Source of the DNA: Alteromonas antoniana
GTDB lineage: Bacteria; Pseudomonadota; Gammaproteobacteria; Enterobacterales; Alteromonadaceae
NCBI RefSeq assembly: GCF_019249295.1
Contig: NZ_JAESDH010000006.1
Location: 1-64,000 of the forward strand
Reading direction: 5' to 3'
DNA: 64,000 nucleotides
Shown here piece by piece: positions 12,696 to 22,219 of the stretch (position 1 is its first letter; each line of letters begins with the position of its first letter). Made by a program: the position numbers and the translations under genes. The notes under the pieces are model-generated. The model saw only the letters and a list, made by a program, of their open reading frames with translations. It searched no databases and had not been told where the DNA came from.

Positions 12696-13983
12696 GGGTA
12701 TTCCGGAATTCTTGTGTAGGAGAAGCCTGACCGGATAATCCGGTCCACTGTTCAACGAGTGACTGGTTCACTAACGCGCTTTCGCTTAATTCGATGACCT
12801 TTGCACGAGCGCGTATTAACGCATCTCTGGATGCAATCCAGTCTTGGTAGCTGTATGCCCCTCGCTGGTAACCTTCGAGCACGAGTGTGGTGGCTGTTTC
12901 AAGGTCGGGCAAAACGGTGTCGTTGATATGCTTTACGGCATCAATGGAAAAATTAAGATATTGCTGCGCTTTAAAGAGTAATGCTTTTATCTCCAGTATC
13001 TGACTGTCTCTGGCAAATACCGCGGCTTCTTTCTTCGCCAAGGCAGCCTGAGAAGCGCCCTTGTTCCTTTGCTCAGCAAAAAGCGGCGCGGATATGGCAG
13101 CAACAACAGACGTATCCTGAACTGCCTGAGAGCGACGTACGCCAATGCGCCATGAAATATCAGCCCTGGCATTACTTTCTACCAGCTTTTGTTCAGCTTC
13201 TTTCACATTGATTGCTTGGGTGAGTCGTTCCACATTTGCTGATTCAAGAAACTGTTGATAAACAGCTGAATACAGCCGTTTTGCGGGAAGGTTGCTAAGT
13301 GAGCCTGATATTTTATCAATCGCCTCAGCATCTCCCTGCCAAAATAGTGCAAGTGACTGTTTGGCAATAGCCAGAGCCGTTTCAGCGGATGCTTTGTCGA
13401 CTTTAGCTTGATTAAGTGCGGCTCTGGCGCGCAGAAACTCAGCTTTATTGGTTGCGCCTTTCTCTACGCGCTGCTCAACGATAGATAGGGCTTCATCAGC
13501 AAGAGAAACAGACGTTTCCGCCAATGCAAGTCGCTCTTTTGCCGCGAGAGTTTTTACATATTGCCGGGTTAGTTCGCTTAACAGTTCGAGTGACACGACA
13601 TAGCGTTCTGACTGTAACAGGGATAAATTTGCGTCAGCCAAAGCTACCCTTGCATTGCGCTTTCCTCCCATCTCGAAGACAGAGGAAAGTGAAACCGTCA
13701 GTTCAGCATCATTAATGCCTGATGCGTCACCGGAACCGAGCAGGTTTTCTGCTTCAACGCCAACGTGATAAGCCGGAGTGAGATTAGCCTGCTTTTTATC
13801 TGCCTTAGTGGCTGCAAGCAACGACTGATATTGCTGTAAATCCGGGTGCTGCTGCAATGTCAAACGTGTGGCTTGTTCGAGCGTAATCGTTTTACTCATG
13901 GCAGTTGGTGATATGAATAGCAACACACTACCCATGATCACAGTGCACATACGCTCACGCGCATGCGAAAAAAAAGAGTTCAT
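12688..13983 (-). CDS. czcC: Outer-membrane efflux channel CzcC
   Basis: A 431-residue TolC/CzcC-type outer-membrane factor, the exit duct of the Czc pump. It has a signal peptide (about 1-30, ending TAMS), then the two repeated alpha-helical and beta-strand halves, with the typical LEQATRLTLQQHPDLQQY start and a long helical stretch (SAETALAIAKQSLALF). The C-terminal half contains the expected QAALAKKEAAVFARD helix. It follows the small czcI-like gene by 47 bases and overlaps czcB, fixing the operon order czcI-C-B-A-CDF. Confidence 0.88.
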
Positions 13984-14030
13984 ATTGTAAATCCTGGTCA
14001 GTAACTAAATGGGTAAAAAATGACTAGGAT

Positions 14031-14402
14031 TTAGGCTCTGGGAGGACGATCGATACCGGGTTGCAAGTGAGACGGAGGGAATGTGCGGTAAGCGGCAAGT
14101 GCTGTCTCGCCAAGTGCTCCTAACTGGCTATCAGTATTTTGGAATAATACGATATGGGTAAAATGCCCGTGACAGGAGCAGCAGTGGTCACAGTTGTCTG
14201 CGCCTGCGTCGTCTACAGAATCTTTATCTGGCTGACACACACTGGAGTCCTGAACACACAGTTCATGGTGTGATTCTGAAGCGTTTTCGAAGAAGCTATC
14301 AAAAGCAAACGCATCTGAGGCAAACAAAAACAACTGTGCAAACAACATCAGGGCGGTAATCACCACCTTGCTGTTGATCTTGTTGTCTTGATGCAATTTC
14401 AT
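14031..14402 (-). CDS. Small Cys/His-rich exported protein, CzcI-like
   Basis: A 123-residue protein with a signal peptide (about 1-33, ending DAFAF). The centre is rich in Cys, His and Asp (ADNCDHCCSCHGHF), likely able to bind metal, and the C-terminus ends in IDRPPRA. It sits first in the czc operon, the place of CzcI, a small periplasmic protein that modulates czc induction in other bacteria. The C-terminal Pro/Arg tail also resembles CzcI. Sequence identity cannot be judged here, so the name is by position and composition. It starts about 30 bases after a good sigma-70 promoter. Confidence 0.6.
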   Translation of the reverse strand: MKLHQDNKINSKVVITALMLFAQLFLFASDAFAFDSFFENASESHHELCVQDSSVCQPDKDSVDDAGADNCDHCCSCHGHFTHIVLFQNTDSQLGALGETALAAYRTFPPSHLQPGIDRPPRA

Positions 14403-14430
14403 TGCGAATCCTTATCTGCCTAACAGCGCT

Positions 14431-14459
14431 AAATTAGCCTTCTTAATGTCATGAGTCAA
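14431..14459 (-). promoter_or_regulatory. Sigma-70 type promoter of the czc operon
   Basis: On the minus strand TTGACT (14459-14454) and TAATTT (14436-14431) are separated by 17 bases, ideal spacing, with the czcI-like ATG at 14402. No MerR-type elongated spacer is seen, so regulation would be by another factor not encoded here. Confidence 0.6.
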
Positions 14460-14490
14460 GGTTGGTATTTTTTTAAAGAGTGGACCCAAA

Positions 14491-15578
14491 TTCAGATAAT
14501 AAGTGCACCACTCATGGTTAACTGGCGATAGACGATCAACTGCCCGTTGGTGGTATTCTAAAGTCGCCAGACGAAAAGAGTATCACCATGAGTTACAAGC
14601 AGTTGATCGAAGGGCAACGATACCAGATTGACGCCTGCTTACGCGAGGGTTTCAGCTACCGGGAGATTAGGAAACGGCTGTAGGTGAATCACAGCACTAT
14701 CAGTCGAGAAGTGGGGCGCAACCGGATTCGGGATAACCATTATCTGCCCGAAGTCGACCATGCCAAGGCAATCAAGCGACGATGTCAGGCAGGGAAATAC
14801 GGCATACCAGAACAGACCATCACGTTTGTTAAGTTTGGGTTGAAGCAAAAATGGAGTCCTGAGCAGATAGCATGCGTGGGTAAAATCATTGGTCATCCCG
14901 TCAGCCATGAGTGGATTTACGGTTTCGTGCGGCGCGATAAATTGCGCGGTGGCAAGCTCTTCAAGCAGTTGCGACATGGTCACCGGGATCACCGAAAAGG
15001 CAGTCGTGCGAAGCGGGTTATTATTCGAATCAGATTGGGATTGGGATTGGGATTGAGCGTCGTCCGGCCATCGTGAATAAGAAGAAACAGTTCGGTGATT
15101 GGGAAGCCGATACCGTACTAGGCAAGAACGGCACAGGTGCCATCGTCAGTCTGGTTGAGCGCAAAAGTAAGCTATATCTGATACGCAAAGTGCCAGCGAA
15201 AACCGCGGCTGACGTGAGTCGCGCTATGGTTAGTATTTTATGGCGCTACCGTAGTCATGTCCGCACGATTACCGCGGATAACGGCGCTGAGTTAGCCGCC
15301 CATGAGCTGGTAGCGGATAAACTAAAAACGGACATCTATTTCGCTAACCCATACTCATCATGGGAATGCGGACTGAACGAAAACTTCAACGGGTTGCTGC
15401 GGCAATACATCCGTAACGGTACAGACCTGCGTACTGTGACTGACAAGCAGATTGCTGACGTTGAGCGCGCCCTGAACGCGAGACCAAGAAAGTGTCTGGG
15501 CTTCAAACAGCCAGCAGTAGTATTCAAACAGTTACTAGGCGCGGCTTAATTTAGCGAGTGGTGCACTTCGGGGTTGAA
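14491..15578 (+). mobile_element. IS30-family insertion sequence, inactivated
   Basis: The terminal inverted repeats are at 14491-14513 and 15556-15578. Both end in AAGTGCACCACTC (outer TTCA also shared), with 17 of 23 positions matching. The element is about 1.09 kb and carries one transposase gene broken in two places. No clear target duplication was found. It lies between the czc operon and the first copper module and may have been involved in bringing them together. Confidence 0.8.
14588..15549 (+). pseudogene. IS30-family transposase, nonsense and frameshift mutations
   Basis: The reading starts at the ATG at 14588 (MSYKQLIEGQRYQIDACL) and meets a TAG at about 14681 inside the helix-turn-helix (EIRKRL*VNHSTISREV). 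It continues in frame to about 15020, where a tract of GATTGG repeats (15032-15055) accompanies a frameshift. The catalytic half then reads from about 15040 as IERRPAIVNKKKQFGDWEAD with the DDE residues (GDWEADTV, TITADNGAE and the final Glu in WECGLNENFNG). Ancestral length would be about 320 residues. It is not expected to make an active enzyme. Confidence 0.8.
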
Positions 15579-15688
15579 TCCGCGCCTGCTCAAATACAGT
15601 ATTAGAATTAAAAAAGTAATCTGATTATTGATCTAAATCAGAATATGCTTCTTTCCCTCAGACTATTATTGATGATCAGGGAGGGCGC

Positions 15689-16078
15689 ATGTTCACCAAG
15701 CGTAATTGGCTAGAATTCGTTGTTATTTTTATGCTGCTAGTGCCGCATGGGCAGGCTGGTGCTTACACGTGTGAGTGTCCAGGTGATGATTCCCTCACAA
15801 CTCAAGATAGTCTGTCTCACGCTCCTTCCGAAACGAATCCAATGTCTCCCCGTCAGCAGCATCTGAAAGCCGACAGCGATCATTGTGAAATGTGTGAGCC
15901 TGACAAATGTTTGTGCTGTGAAAGTTTGTATGCAGGTTGTCATATCTTAGTACTGACTCCAATTCATAATGACATTTGTTTCAAGGACGATTTTTCCCTT
16001 TCACCGATAGCTACTGACGCTCAGTCACTTGCTTCTGGTTTTTCTGTCCCACCATTTCACCCTCCAATTACTTGTTAG
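15689..16078 (+). CDS. Small exported Cys-rich protein of unknown function
   Basis: A 129-residue protein with an N-terminal signal (about 1-25, ending GQAGA). It contains many Cys in short pairs (TCECPGDD, HCEMCEPDKCLCCESLYAGC) and ends in VPPFHPPITC. GGGAGG precedes the ATG. The general pattern, with signal, central Cys/His cluster and a Pro-rich tail, is shared with the proteins at 14031-14402 and 26359-26748, which also lie next to metal genes. A periplasmic metal-sensing or metal-buffering role is plausible but unproven. It is 167 bases upstream of the MerR gene. Confidence 0.6.
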   Translation: MFTKRNWLEFVVIFMLLVPHGQAGAYTCECPGDDSLTTQDSLSHAPSETNPMSPRQQHLKADSDHCEMCEPDKCLCCESLYAGCHILVLTPIHNDICFKDDFSLSPIATDAQSLASGFSVPPFHPPITC

Positions 16079-16173
16079 CCACAGCATAGTTGCGCCTGAA
16101 ACGCCTCAAAATAGGCTATCGGTAAAGAAAATAGCACCATTTCATTTTTACGCGCCATGTAATCAGGTAAGAC

Positions 16174-16204
16174 TTGACCTGTGTGTAAAACATAGGTCTA
16201 CGCT
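16174..16204 (+). promoter_or_regulatory. MerR-type promoter/operator of the first copper module
   Basis: TTGACC (16174-16179) and TACGCT (16199-16204) are 19 bases apart, the overlong spacer typical of MerR-activated promoters. The spacer carries the dyad GACCTGTGT / ACATAGGTC (8 of 9 pairs). The MerR gene starts at 16246, so the regulator controls its own operon. Confidence 0.75.
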
Positions 16205-16245
16205 GTAAATCGAGATTATCGAATTAGAATAGCTGTGGAGCAAAT

Positions 16246-16674
16246 ATGACAGTTAATGATATCGCAAAGTCACTGACAACAACCGCAGATACCGTGCGCT
16301 ACTACACGCGCTTAGGGCTGATAAAACCAGACAAATCAAACAACGGCTATAAATTTTATTCGAGTAAGGACCAATCAAGACTCAGATTTATTCTCAGTGC
16401 CAGACAACTGGGTTTTACCGTGAAAGATATTCAACAAATTCTGGAAGAGGCTGATCATGGTAAGAGCGCCTGTCCACTGGTTCGCAAACTCATCAAGGAG
16501 CGATTGGAAGAAACTGAAAAACAGTTTCAGCAAATGTTGCAGTTGAGAGAAAAAATGGAAGGTGCTCTGAAGCAGTGGGACTCGATGGCAGATAAAGCCC
16601 CAACCTCCCACATGGTGTGTCACCTTATTGAAAACATCAACAGTGAGGGTGCCGAGGAGGCGCAAAATGGGTAA
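16246..16674 (+). CDS. MerR-family metal-responsive regulator
   Basis: A 142-residue MerR protein. The winged helix at 1-70 includes the [16 protein letters not shown] signature; a dimerisation helix follows. Cys occur at 76 (GKSACPLVR) and about 125 (HMVCHLIE). CueR-type copper sensors have Ser at the position near 77 and a C-x7-C loop; here a Cys stands near that position, as in divalent-metal sensors, and no C-x7-C is present. The downstream genes nevertheless point to copper. GGAG lies before the ATG. The gene overlaps the ATPase gene by eight bases, so the two are co-translated. A diverged paralogue lies at 36719-37129. Confidence 0.85.
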   Translation: MTVNDIAKSLTTTADTVRYYTRLGLIKPDKSNNGYKFYSSKDQSRLRFILSARQLGFTVKDIQQILEEADHGKSACPLVRKLIKERLEETEKQFQQMLQLREKMEGALKQWDSMADKAPTSHMVCHLIENINSEGAEEAQNG

Positions 16675-18910
16675 GACGGCTTCCGAACAACAATTGATTA
16701 TCGAAGGTGCAGGGTGCGCAAGTTGCGTTGGAAAAATTGAGACCGCGCTCAAAAATACTCACGGCGTTGATCGTGCAGAAATGAACTTTGCAGACCGAAC
16801 AGTGCTGGTCTCAGGCACTGCAGAGACAGAAGCGCTCATTACCGCAGTTGAGTCTGCTGGTTATAACGCGAAAGCACTGAATGATTCACATGGAAGTGAC
16901 GGATTGGACGAGAAGGATGCCGCCGACTGGGCGTATTATAAAAAGCTGATTAGAGACACAGTTATTGCTCTGTCGCTTGGCGTACCTTTAATGATTTACA
17001 GCGTTCTGATAGGCGAAATGACCGTCGAAACGACTACGCAACGCATCGTCTGGCTTCTGGTTGGACTGCTGACGCTCGGAGTAATGTACTTTTCTGGCAG
17101 ACACTTTTTCGTGGGTGCATGGAACAGCCTGAAGAACCATTCTGCCAATATGGACACGCTGATCGCGCTGGGTACTGGCACGGCCTGGGTTTATTCCATG
17201 CTCGTGGTCTTTATTCCTGACGTTTTTCCATTAATGGCAAGGCATGTCTATTTTGAAGCCACCGCTATGATCATTGGTCTGATTGATTTGGGGCTTGCGT
17301 TGGAACTGAAAGCTCGTGGCAAAACCTCGGAAGCGATTAAGCGTTTGATTGGGTTACAAGCGAAAACGGCCACGGTCCTTCGGGACAATAAAGAGGTCCA
17401 TATTGCTATCGACCAGGTGCTTCTTAATGATGTCATCAAAGTCAGGCCCGGAGAGAAAGTGCCGGTAGATGGTGTCGTCATCGAAGGCCACACGTCAATC
17501 GACGAGTCCATGCTTACGGGGGAACCCATGCCGGTAGAGAAAGCACAAGATGATGAAGTCGTCGCCGGAACCCTCAATAAGTCAGGCATGATTTTGTTTA
17601 AAGCAACACGAGTAGGCAAAGACACCGCGCTGGCGCAAATCATATCCATGGTTAAACGGGCCCAAAATTCCAAGCCCCCCATCGGGCGCCTGGCCGACGT
17701 GATCTCCTCTTATTTTGTTCCTGTTGTCATGATTATTTCGGTACTCAGTGCCCTGGCATGGTTGAATTTTGGACCTGAGCCAGCTCTGGCATTTGCTATC
17801 GTTTCAGCCACCACGGTATTAATAATTGCCTGCCCATGTGCGTTAGGGTTGGCCACACCTATGTCAGTAATGGTAGGGGTTGGCAAGGCCGCGGAAGCAG
17901 GTGTACTTATTCGCAACGGTGAAGCGTTGCAAACGGCTTCAAAGATCACCGCTATGGTACTGGATAAAACCGGGACCATTACGGAAGGCACACCAAAAGT
18001 CACCGACATAATTTTAGCCAATGCCAGTGATGAAAAGCCCGTGTTGCAATTGGCAGCCAGCCTGGAAAGTGGTTCGGAGCACCCCTTGGCAATGGCAATA
18101 GTAGAAAGTGCCCTCGACCAGGACGTTGAGCTGCTTAAAATTGAGGGATTTAACGCGATTACCGGGATGGGTGTTGAAGCCAGTTGTGAAGGGAAGGCTT
18201 TACTGTTTGGTAATAGTAAGCTCATGGCTAAAAGCGAGGTGGGCATTGGTGAATACGCCGAGAAAGCACAAACACTGGCCAAAGAAGCCAAAACTCCGAT
18301 GTATTTTGCTGTAGATGGACAGCTGGCTGCCATCATAGCGGTTGCCGACCCGATAAAATCAGACTCTGTCTCTGCCATCAAACGCCTGCAAGCCAATGGG
18401 ACCCGGGTCATCATGTTAACGGGGGATAATAAGGAAACTGCCGCTGCCGTGGCGAATAAAGCGGGGATAAGCGAATTTTTTGCTGATGTATTGCCCGAAG
18501 AAAAAGCCAACAAAGTGCAGGAACTACAGGAGCAAGGAGAAGTAGTGGGCATGACTGGCGATGGAATTAATGATGCCCCTGCACTTGCGCTAGCTGATGT
18601 TGGCTTTGCCATCGGTACAGGAACAGACGTAGCGATTGAAAGTGCAGATATCACCTTAATGCGCGGTTCGCTTCATGGCCTGGCAGATGCAATAGCTGTT
18701 AGTAAGGCTACGTTGCGCAACATTAAGCAAAACCTGTTTGGTGCCTTTGTTTATAACGTAGCAGGCATACCTTTCGCGGCTGGCGCGCTCTATCCATTTT
18801 TCGGTGTGTTGTTAAGCCCGGTTATTGCTGGTGCGGCTATGGCATTTTCTTCGTTGACGGTGGTGTCGAATGCGAATCGGCTTCGCCTATTCAAGGCAAA
18901 AGACCACTAA
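16667..18910 (+). CDS. copA: Copper-exporting P1B-type ATPase (CopA family)
   Basis: A 747-residue P1B ATPase that pumps Cu+ from the cytoplasm. One N-terminal HMA domain has [10 protein letters not shown] at about 11-20. Eight membrane helices follow, with the CPC metal motif ([11 protein letters not shown], near 389), the actuator loop TGEP, the phosphorylation motif DKTGT near 432, and the hinge GDGINDAP. The helix-7/8 motifs (YN and Mxx[18 protein letters not shown]) are those of Cu+ ATPases. I use the ATG at 16667, after GAGGAGG, rather than the earlier frame opening at 16628 inside merR. It is the second gene of the copper module; the paralogue is at 34355-36694. Confidence 0.93.
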   Translation: MGKTASEQQLIIEGAGCASCVGKIETALKNTHGVDRAEMNFADRTVLVSGTAETEALITAVESAGYNAKALNDSHGSDGLDEKDAADWAYYKKLIRDTVIALSLGVPLMIYSVLIGEMTVETTTQRIVWLLVGLLTLGVMYFSGRHFFVGAWNSLKNHSANMDTLIALGTGTAWVYSMLVVFIPDVFPLMARHVYFEATAMIIGLIDLGLALELKARGKTSEAIKRLIGLQAKTATVLRDNKEVHIAIDQVLLNDVIKVRPGEKVPVDGVVIEGHTSIDESMLTGEPMPVEKAQDDEVVAGTLNKSGMILFKATRVGKDTALAQIISMVKRAQNSKPPIGRLADVISSYFVPVVMIISVLSALAWLNFGPEPALAFAIVSATTVLIIACPCALGLATPMSVMVGVGKAAEAGVLIRNGEALQTASKITAMVLDKTGTITEGTPKVTDIILANASDEKPVLQLAASLESGSEHPLAMAIVESALDQDVELLKIEGFNAITGMGVEASCEGKALLFGNSKLMAKSEVGIGEYAEKAQTLAKEAKTPMYFAVDGQLAAIIAVADPIKSDSVSAIKRLQANGTRVIMLTGDNKETAAAVANKAGISEFFADVLPEEKANKVQELQEQGEVVGMTGDGINDAPALALADVGFAIGTGTDVAIESADITLMRGSLHGLADAIAVSKATLRNIKQNLFGAFVYNVAGIPFAAGALYPFFGVLLSPVIAGAAMAFSSLTVVSNANRLRLFKAKDH

Positions 18911-18921
18911 GGAGATTTCTT

Positions 18922-19287
18922 ATGATGATGATTAATATTGTCGGACTTGCGGTGATCGCACTGATTATTTGGTGGTTTTGGCTATACAAGCCTGAGCAAA
19001 CAATAACTGACAGCAATGAAGTACTCATAGAAGTAAAAAATGGTGTGTACTCACCTGCTGCAATTCAGGTAAACGCCAACCAGTCGGTTACATTGAAGTT
19101 TTTGCGGAAGGACGAATCTCCCTGCTCTGAGATTTTACTGATCCCTACGTTAGATATTAGTGAGCAATTAAAGCTTAATGGTGTAACACAAATACACCTC
19201 TCAAGCATTCCACAGGGCGAACACGTCTTTCACTGCCAGATGCAGATGTATCGTGGTGTTCTAACGGTGGTAAAGGAGGAGTCATGA
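18922..19287 (+). CDS. Membrane-anchored cupredoxin-like protein
   Basis: A 121-residue protein: an N-terminal membrane helix (about 5-24, VIALIIWWFWLY) followed by a periplasmic beta domain of the cupredoxin_1 type. Candidate copper ligands are Cys in ESPCSEILLIP and Cys and Met in FHCQMQMYRG; the usual first His is replaced by Cys. This points to Cu+ binding or delivery near the exporter rather than classical electron transfer. It begins 11 bases after copA, with AAGGAG in the gap, and overlaps the next gene by four bases. The paralogue is at 33989-34342. Confidence 0.75.
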   Translation: MMMINIVGLAVIALIIWWFWLYKPEQTITDSNEVLIEVKNGVYSPAAIQVNANQSVTLKFLRKDESPCSEILLIPTLDISEQLKLNGVTQIHLSSIPQGEHVFHCQMQMYRGVLTVVKEES

Positions 19288-19622
19288 AAAACAGTCACCC
19301 CCGATTTTGGTCAACCCCCACGGGTTGGACGGCACTAGCGATTATCGCTGCCGCTACTTATTTTTTAATCTTCGAACATGGTCATCATGTCCTTCAGTTT
19401 CTTCCTTATCTGATATTACTGCTGTGCCCGTTCATGCACATCTTCATGCACCGTAGCCATGGTAAACATGGTCACGACCACGAACATTCTCCGGACAGTG
19501 AAAACAGGCGGCAGAGTTTTCAGGAATTGAGTGATAAGAACGCGGCTTATCGTGATGGATACATTGAAGGGGTAGAAGAAGGCCGCAAGGAAATGCATAA
19601 AAAGGACGATGGTGATGAATGA
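19284..19622 (+). CDS. DUF2933 family small membrane protein
   Basis: 112 residues with two hydrophobic helices, the second being FLPYLILLLCPFMHIFMH, then a His-rich cytoplasmic or periplasmic tail (HRSHGKHGHDHEHSPD) and a charged helix (YRDGYIEGVEEGRKEM). This pattern fits DUF2933 proteins, often found beside copper ATPases; the function is unknown. The His clusters suggest metal contact. It overlaps both neighbours by a few bases. The paralogue is at 33619-33942. Confidence 0.7.
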   Translation: MKNSHPRFWSTPTGWTALAIIAAATYFLIFEHGHHVLQFLPYLILLLCPFMHIFMHRSHGKHGHDHEHSPDSENRRQSFQELSDKNAAYRDGYIEGVEEGRKEMHKKDDGDE

Positions 19623-20280
19623 CACATACGATTATGGCTTATGGTCAATGGTGATACTGAACTCAGCTATTTTTATCTTTTTTGCATTTAGTTTTGTGAA
19701 GCCCAAAACGTCCACCGATTGGCGAAGTCTGGGCATTTTTTCTGCTTTTGTTGTGGCCCTCTTTACCGAAATGTACGGATTTCCATTAACTATCTATTTC
19801 TTGTCAGGGTGGCTTACTGATACCTACCCGAAGGTGAACTTCTTCGCGCACGAAAACGGACACCTGTTACACACCTTCTTTGGTTTTGACGGTGATGCCC
19901 ATTGGGACCCGTTTCATATCACCAGTATGGTGTTTATTGTTGCAGGCTTCTTTATGTTGTCTTCAGCGTGGAATGTACTGCACCACGCCCAGAAGAACCA
20001 TCAGTTAGCTAAAGCTGGATGGTATGCGCGTTGTCGCCATCCTCAATATGTAGCCTTCATTCTGATCATGTTTGGCTTTTTGTTGCAATGGCCAACCATT
20101 CCCACATTGGTCATGTTCCCTATTTTAGTTGTTGTGTATGTACAGCTGGCTAAGCATGAAGAAGCTTTAGCTATTTCTGAATTTGGCGAGGAGTATGTGA
20201 ATTATATCAACACGACACCACGCTGGATCCCAAACCTGAACGTTAAATTAAAAGGTGAAAACCATGAAAAAACTCACTAA
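19615..20280 (+). CDS. Isoprenylcysteine/phospholipid methyltransferase-like membrane protein
   Basis: About 221 residues with five or six helices. The C-terminal region WYARCRHPQYVAFILIMFG and LAKHEEALAISEFGEEY is the SAM-binding signature of the ICMT / PEMT-like family (R-x-RHPxY and the E-x-x-FG-x-x-Y end). The substrate here is unknown; bacterial members methylate small lipids or unknown targets, and the family recurs in copper and mercury gene sets. The start ATG at 19615 aligns with the paralogue at 33629 and has AAGG upstream; another ATG lies at 19609. It overlaps the preceding gene. Confidence 0.7.
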   Translation: MNDTYDYGLWSMVILNSAIFIFFAFSFVKPKTSTDWRSLGIFSAFVVALFTEMYGFPLTIYFLSGWLTDTYPKVNFFAHENGHLLHTFFGFDGDAHWDPFHITSMVFIVAGFFMLSSAWNVLHHAQKNHQLAKAGWYARCRHPQYVAFILIMFGFLLQWPTIPTLVMFPILVVVYVQLAKHEEALAISEFGEEYVNYINTTPRWIPNLNVKLKGENHEKTH

Positions 20281-20698
20281 ATCAATCATTTTTTCAACGT
20301 CATTACTAATGGCGGCAACTGCACCAGCGCAAAGCATGAAAGGGCATGAGCACCAGGGCTCAGACAAGCAAGACATGCAAATGGGAATGAATATGTCTGG
20401 CAAAGATATGCATATGATGCATGCGAAAATGAAAGCGATGAAGGAAGAAGTTCATGCTATCAAAGAAGAAAAGGACCCCGTTAAGCAGCGTGAGATGATG
20501 AAAAGCCATATGCAATCCATAATGGGAATGATGCATATGATGCATGAGAAAATGAAAAAACAACCCATGCAAACCCAGGTTAATATGGCAGAAAAGCATC
20601 TCAAAATGATGGAAATGATGATGTCAAAAATGGAGGACAATCATTCGCCTATGTCAGAAAAAAGTCAAACTAACACTTTAGGGGGAGACCATGAGTGA
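20264..20698 (+). CDS. Met/His-rich periplasmic protein
   Basis: About 144 residues: a signal peptide (about 1-22, ending TAPAQ), then very Met-rich sequence in MxxM arrangements (QMGMNMSGKDMHMMHAK, MMHMMHEKMKK, MMEMMMSKME) with charged helical segments. Met clusters bind Cu+ in periplasmic proteins. The helical arrangement hints at a Spy/CpxP-like metal-sensing fold, but this is only compositional. The ATG at 20264 has AAAGG eight bases upstream. It overlaps the next gene by eight bases. Comparable proteins lie at 32513-32965 (less Met-rich) and 53236-53691. Confidence 0.7.
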   Translation: MKKLTKSIIFSTSLLMAATAPAQSMKGHEHQGSDKQDMQMGMNMSGKDMHMMHAKMKAMKEEVHAIKEEKDPVKQREMMKSHMQSIMGMMHMMHEKMKKQPMQTQVNMAEKHLKMMEMMMSKMEDNHSPMSEKSQTNTLGGDHE

Positions 20699-21062
20699 TT
20701 TAGATCACAGAGTAGGTGTCAGAGAAGCTAATTTAGTCATTCGCAATTTACGGCTCAGCAATGTCAATGAGGCAAATTGCGATGCCCTAATTGGAGAAGT
20801 TGATAAGCTCTTTGGCATCGATGATGTGAGTTACAACATCAAAGAGGGTGTTATTCACTTGGCATATGATGCGACACATATAAATTTGGATGGTATTGAA
20901 GAAGTCATTCGAAGACATGGTGCCGACCTTCACAATGATTGGTGGACACACACGAAAGAAGGTTACTATCAATTTGTCGACCAGAATATCAAAGACAATT
21001 CAACACACAAAGCGTGGAGTTGTCATGCAGTGCCGCCGGGATCCCACAATAAGCGTAAATGA
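20691..21062 (+). CDS. Small HMA-like protein lacking CxxC
   Basis: A 123-residue soluble protein. The arrangement of segments (REANLVIRNLRLSN, then VDKLFGIDDVSYNIKEGVI, then HINLDGIEEVIRRHGAD) imitates the beta-alpha-beta-beta-alpha-beta ferredoxin-like fold of heavy-metal-associated domains, but the CxxC metal site is absent. The C-terminal third (WWTHTKEGYYQFVDQN ... SCHAVPPG) is conserved in the paralogue at 32092-32463 and includes a Cys-His pair. It may be a protein-interaction partner of the ATPase. GGGGAG precedes the ATG. Confidence 0.6.
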   Translation: MSDLDHRVGVREANLVIRNLRLSNVNEANCDALIGEVDKLFGIDDVSYNIKEGVIHLAYDATHINLDGIEEVIRRHGADLHNDWWTHTKEGYYQFVDQNIKDNSTHKAWSCHAVPPGSHNKRK

Positions 21063-21123
21063 ACACAATGCGCTATATGCTCTCTCGGAATCAACATAGG
21101 GGGAGCCCAGTTAAAGGAGATAA

Positions 21124-21390
21124 ATGATGAAAATTCAAGAAAATGCCTTTGCCATAGCTTGTGCGGCAGCGTTTGCGATTATTTGGATTGTGTGTTCCTT
21201 ATTCGTCATGGCGTTACCGAACATGATGTCTGATATGACAGGCAAAATGTTACACACAGACTGGCAAGCCATGAGGTGGCACATGTCGGTATTGGGTGTA
21301 TTGATAGGAGGCGTTCTTTGGACGCTTCTGGCCGGTATATCGGGTTGGCTTATTGCCAAAATTTATAATATGCAGCTTCAGAATTCATGA
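21124..21390 (+). CDS. DUF5676 family small membrane protein
   Basis: 88 residues with two hydrophobic helices (about 8-33 and 55-80) separated by a short loop rich in Met, His and Trp (HTDWQAMRWHMS). It resembles DUF5676 proteins, which are often beside copper-export genes; function unknown. AAAGGAG precedes the ATG at 21124. It is the last clearly module-associated gene and is absent from the second copy of the module. Confidence 0.6.
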   Translation: MMKIQENAFAIACAAAFAIIWIVCSLFVMALPNMMSDMTGKMLHTDWQAMRWHMSVLGVLIGGVLWTLLAGISGWLIAKIYNMQLQNS

Positions 21391-21472
21391 TTAAATAAAT
21401 GCACCGCTTTTGAAATATTAAGTCCGGAACAGTATTTGCCTGTTTATGCTTTTAAGTAAACAGTGAGGCACT

Positions 21473-21634
21473 ATGATCACCAGCAATACAGAAAACGGAC
21501 TGCAGAAAGCCACGCAATTACTCAATCAGCCAAGTACGGATAAACAGGTCTGTAAGCAACCATCTGAGTCACAGAAGCAAGGGCAAGAGTTTACTGAAAT
21601 AATGGGTAAAATGAAGCTGCAACAAGGCGGTTAA
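21473..21634 (+). CDS. Possible 53-residue small protein
   Basis: A short frame starts at an ATG preceded by GAGG at a good distance and encodes a polar, Gln/Ser-rich peptide (MITSNTENGLQKATQLLNQ ... GKMKLQQGG) with one Cys. I see no domain or signal peptide. The ribosome site and the position between genes support it slightly. Confidence 0.35.
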   Translation: MITSNTENGLQKATQLLNQPSTDKQVCKQPSESQKQGQEFTEIMGKMKLQQGG

Positions 21635-21636
21635 AG

Positions 21637-22050
21637 GGTGCCACGTGAAGAAATAACCGGCAATAAAATGCCGGTTACTTCCGTTCTGGCCTAGCCCTCT
21701 CAGGACTAGATCTTGGCTCCGATTACCACGCCAGTTTCACTGGTTGACTCGCCATCAGCTTTTAACGCGTTAGCCACTTTTAGCCAAGGCTTTGCTGTAA
21801 TAAACGCCGACATAGAGCGCTGTTTCCCGTGTAATCTCATGGCGGTAACACAAGCCGATACGAATGTTACTCAGCCCGCTTTGACGGTTGTATTTTTCCG
21901 AGTCAGTGAGGTTCGCTACAACTTCCAGGCGTGGTTACAGACAGGAAACCTGACTTAACTGCCATTCATACTCGGTTTCATTGATAAACTGCATGCCACC
22001 GTCTTCGTTAATACGAAGTGAGTTTTCCATCCTTAATCGGTAGGGGCTAG
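21637..22050 (-). pseudogene. Decayed duplicate of the 3' end of copB
   Basis: This stretch aligns base for base, with scattered changes and a few indels, with 23641-24053, which holds the last third of copB and its terminator. The coding part carries stops: GAKI*S* replaces the intact GARIWF end. The terminator hairpin copy (21650-21681) has one mismatch. The copy is in the same orientation as copB and the permease gene lies between the two, so the pair forms a direct repeat of about 410 bases. Confidence 0.8.
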
Positions 22051-22087
22051 TTCAGGAGGAAAGGACATCAAGGCTAAAGAGTGATGC

Positions 22088-22124
22088 CCTGATGTCCTGA
22101 TGTCCTGATGTCCTGATGTCCTGA
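22088..22124. repeat. Tandem octanucleotide repeat (CCTGATGT)
   Basis: Four exact copies of CCTGATGT and a partial fifth follow head to tail. They lie between the copB remnant and the permease gene, outside coding sequence. Slippage-prone; no known function. Confidence 0.85.
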
Positions 22125-22219
22125 AGGAAAAGATTAGCCGCAAAAAATCATAACTTTCTATTAAAAGGAAAACTTATCCTTATTAGAAATCTGCTAACCT
22201 TCCAACTCAATGACTCACA

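Noticed and set aside
17710..18654. 314-residue minus-strand frame inside the P1B ATPase gene
   Set aside because: It is a shadow of a strongly conserved ATPase; Ala/Ser-rich composition is typical of antisense frames.
22088..22124. Repeat array considered as a CRISPR
   Set aside because: Units are 8 bases, head to tail, with no spacers and no cas genes.
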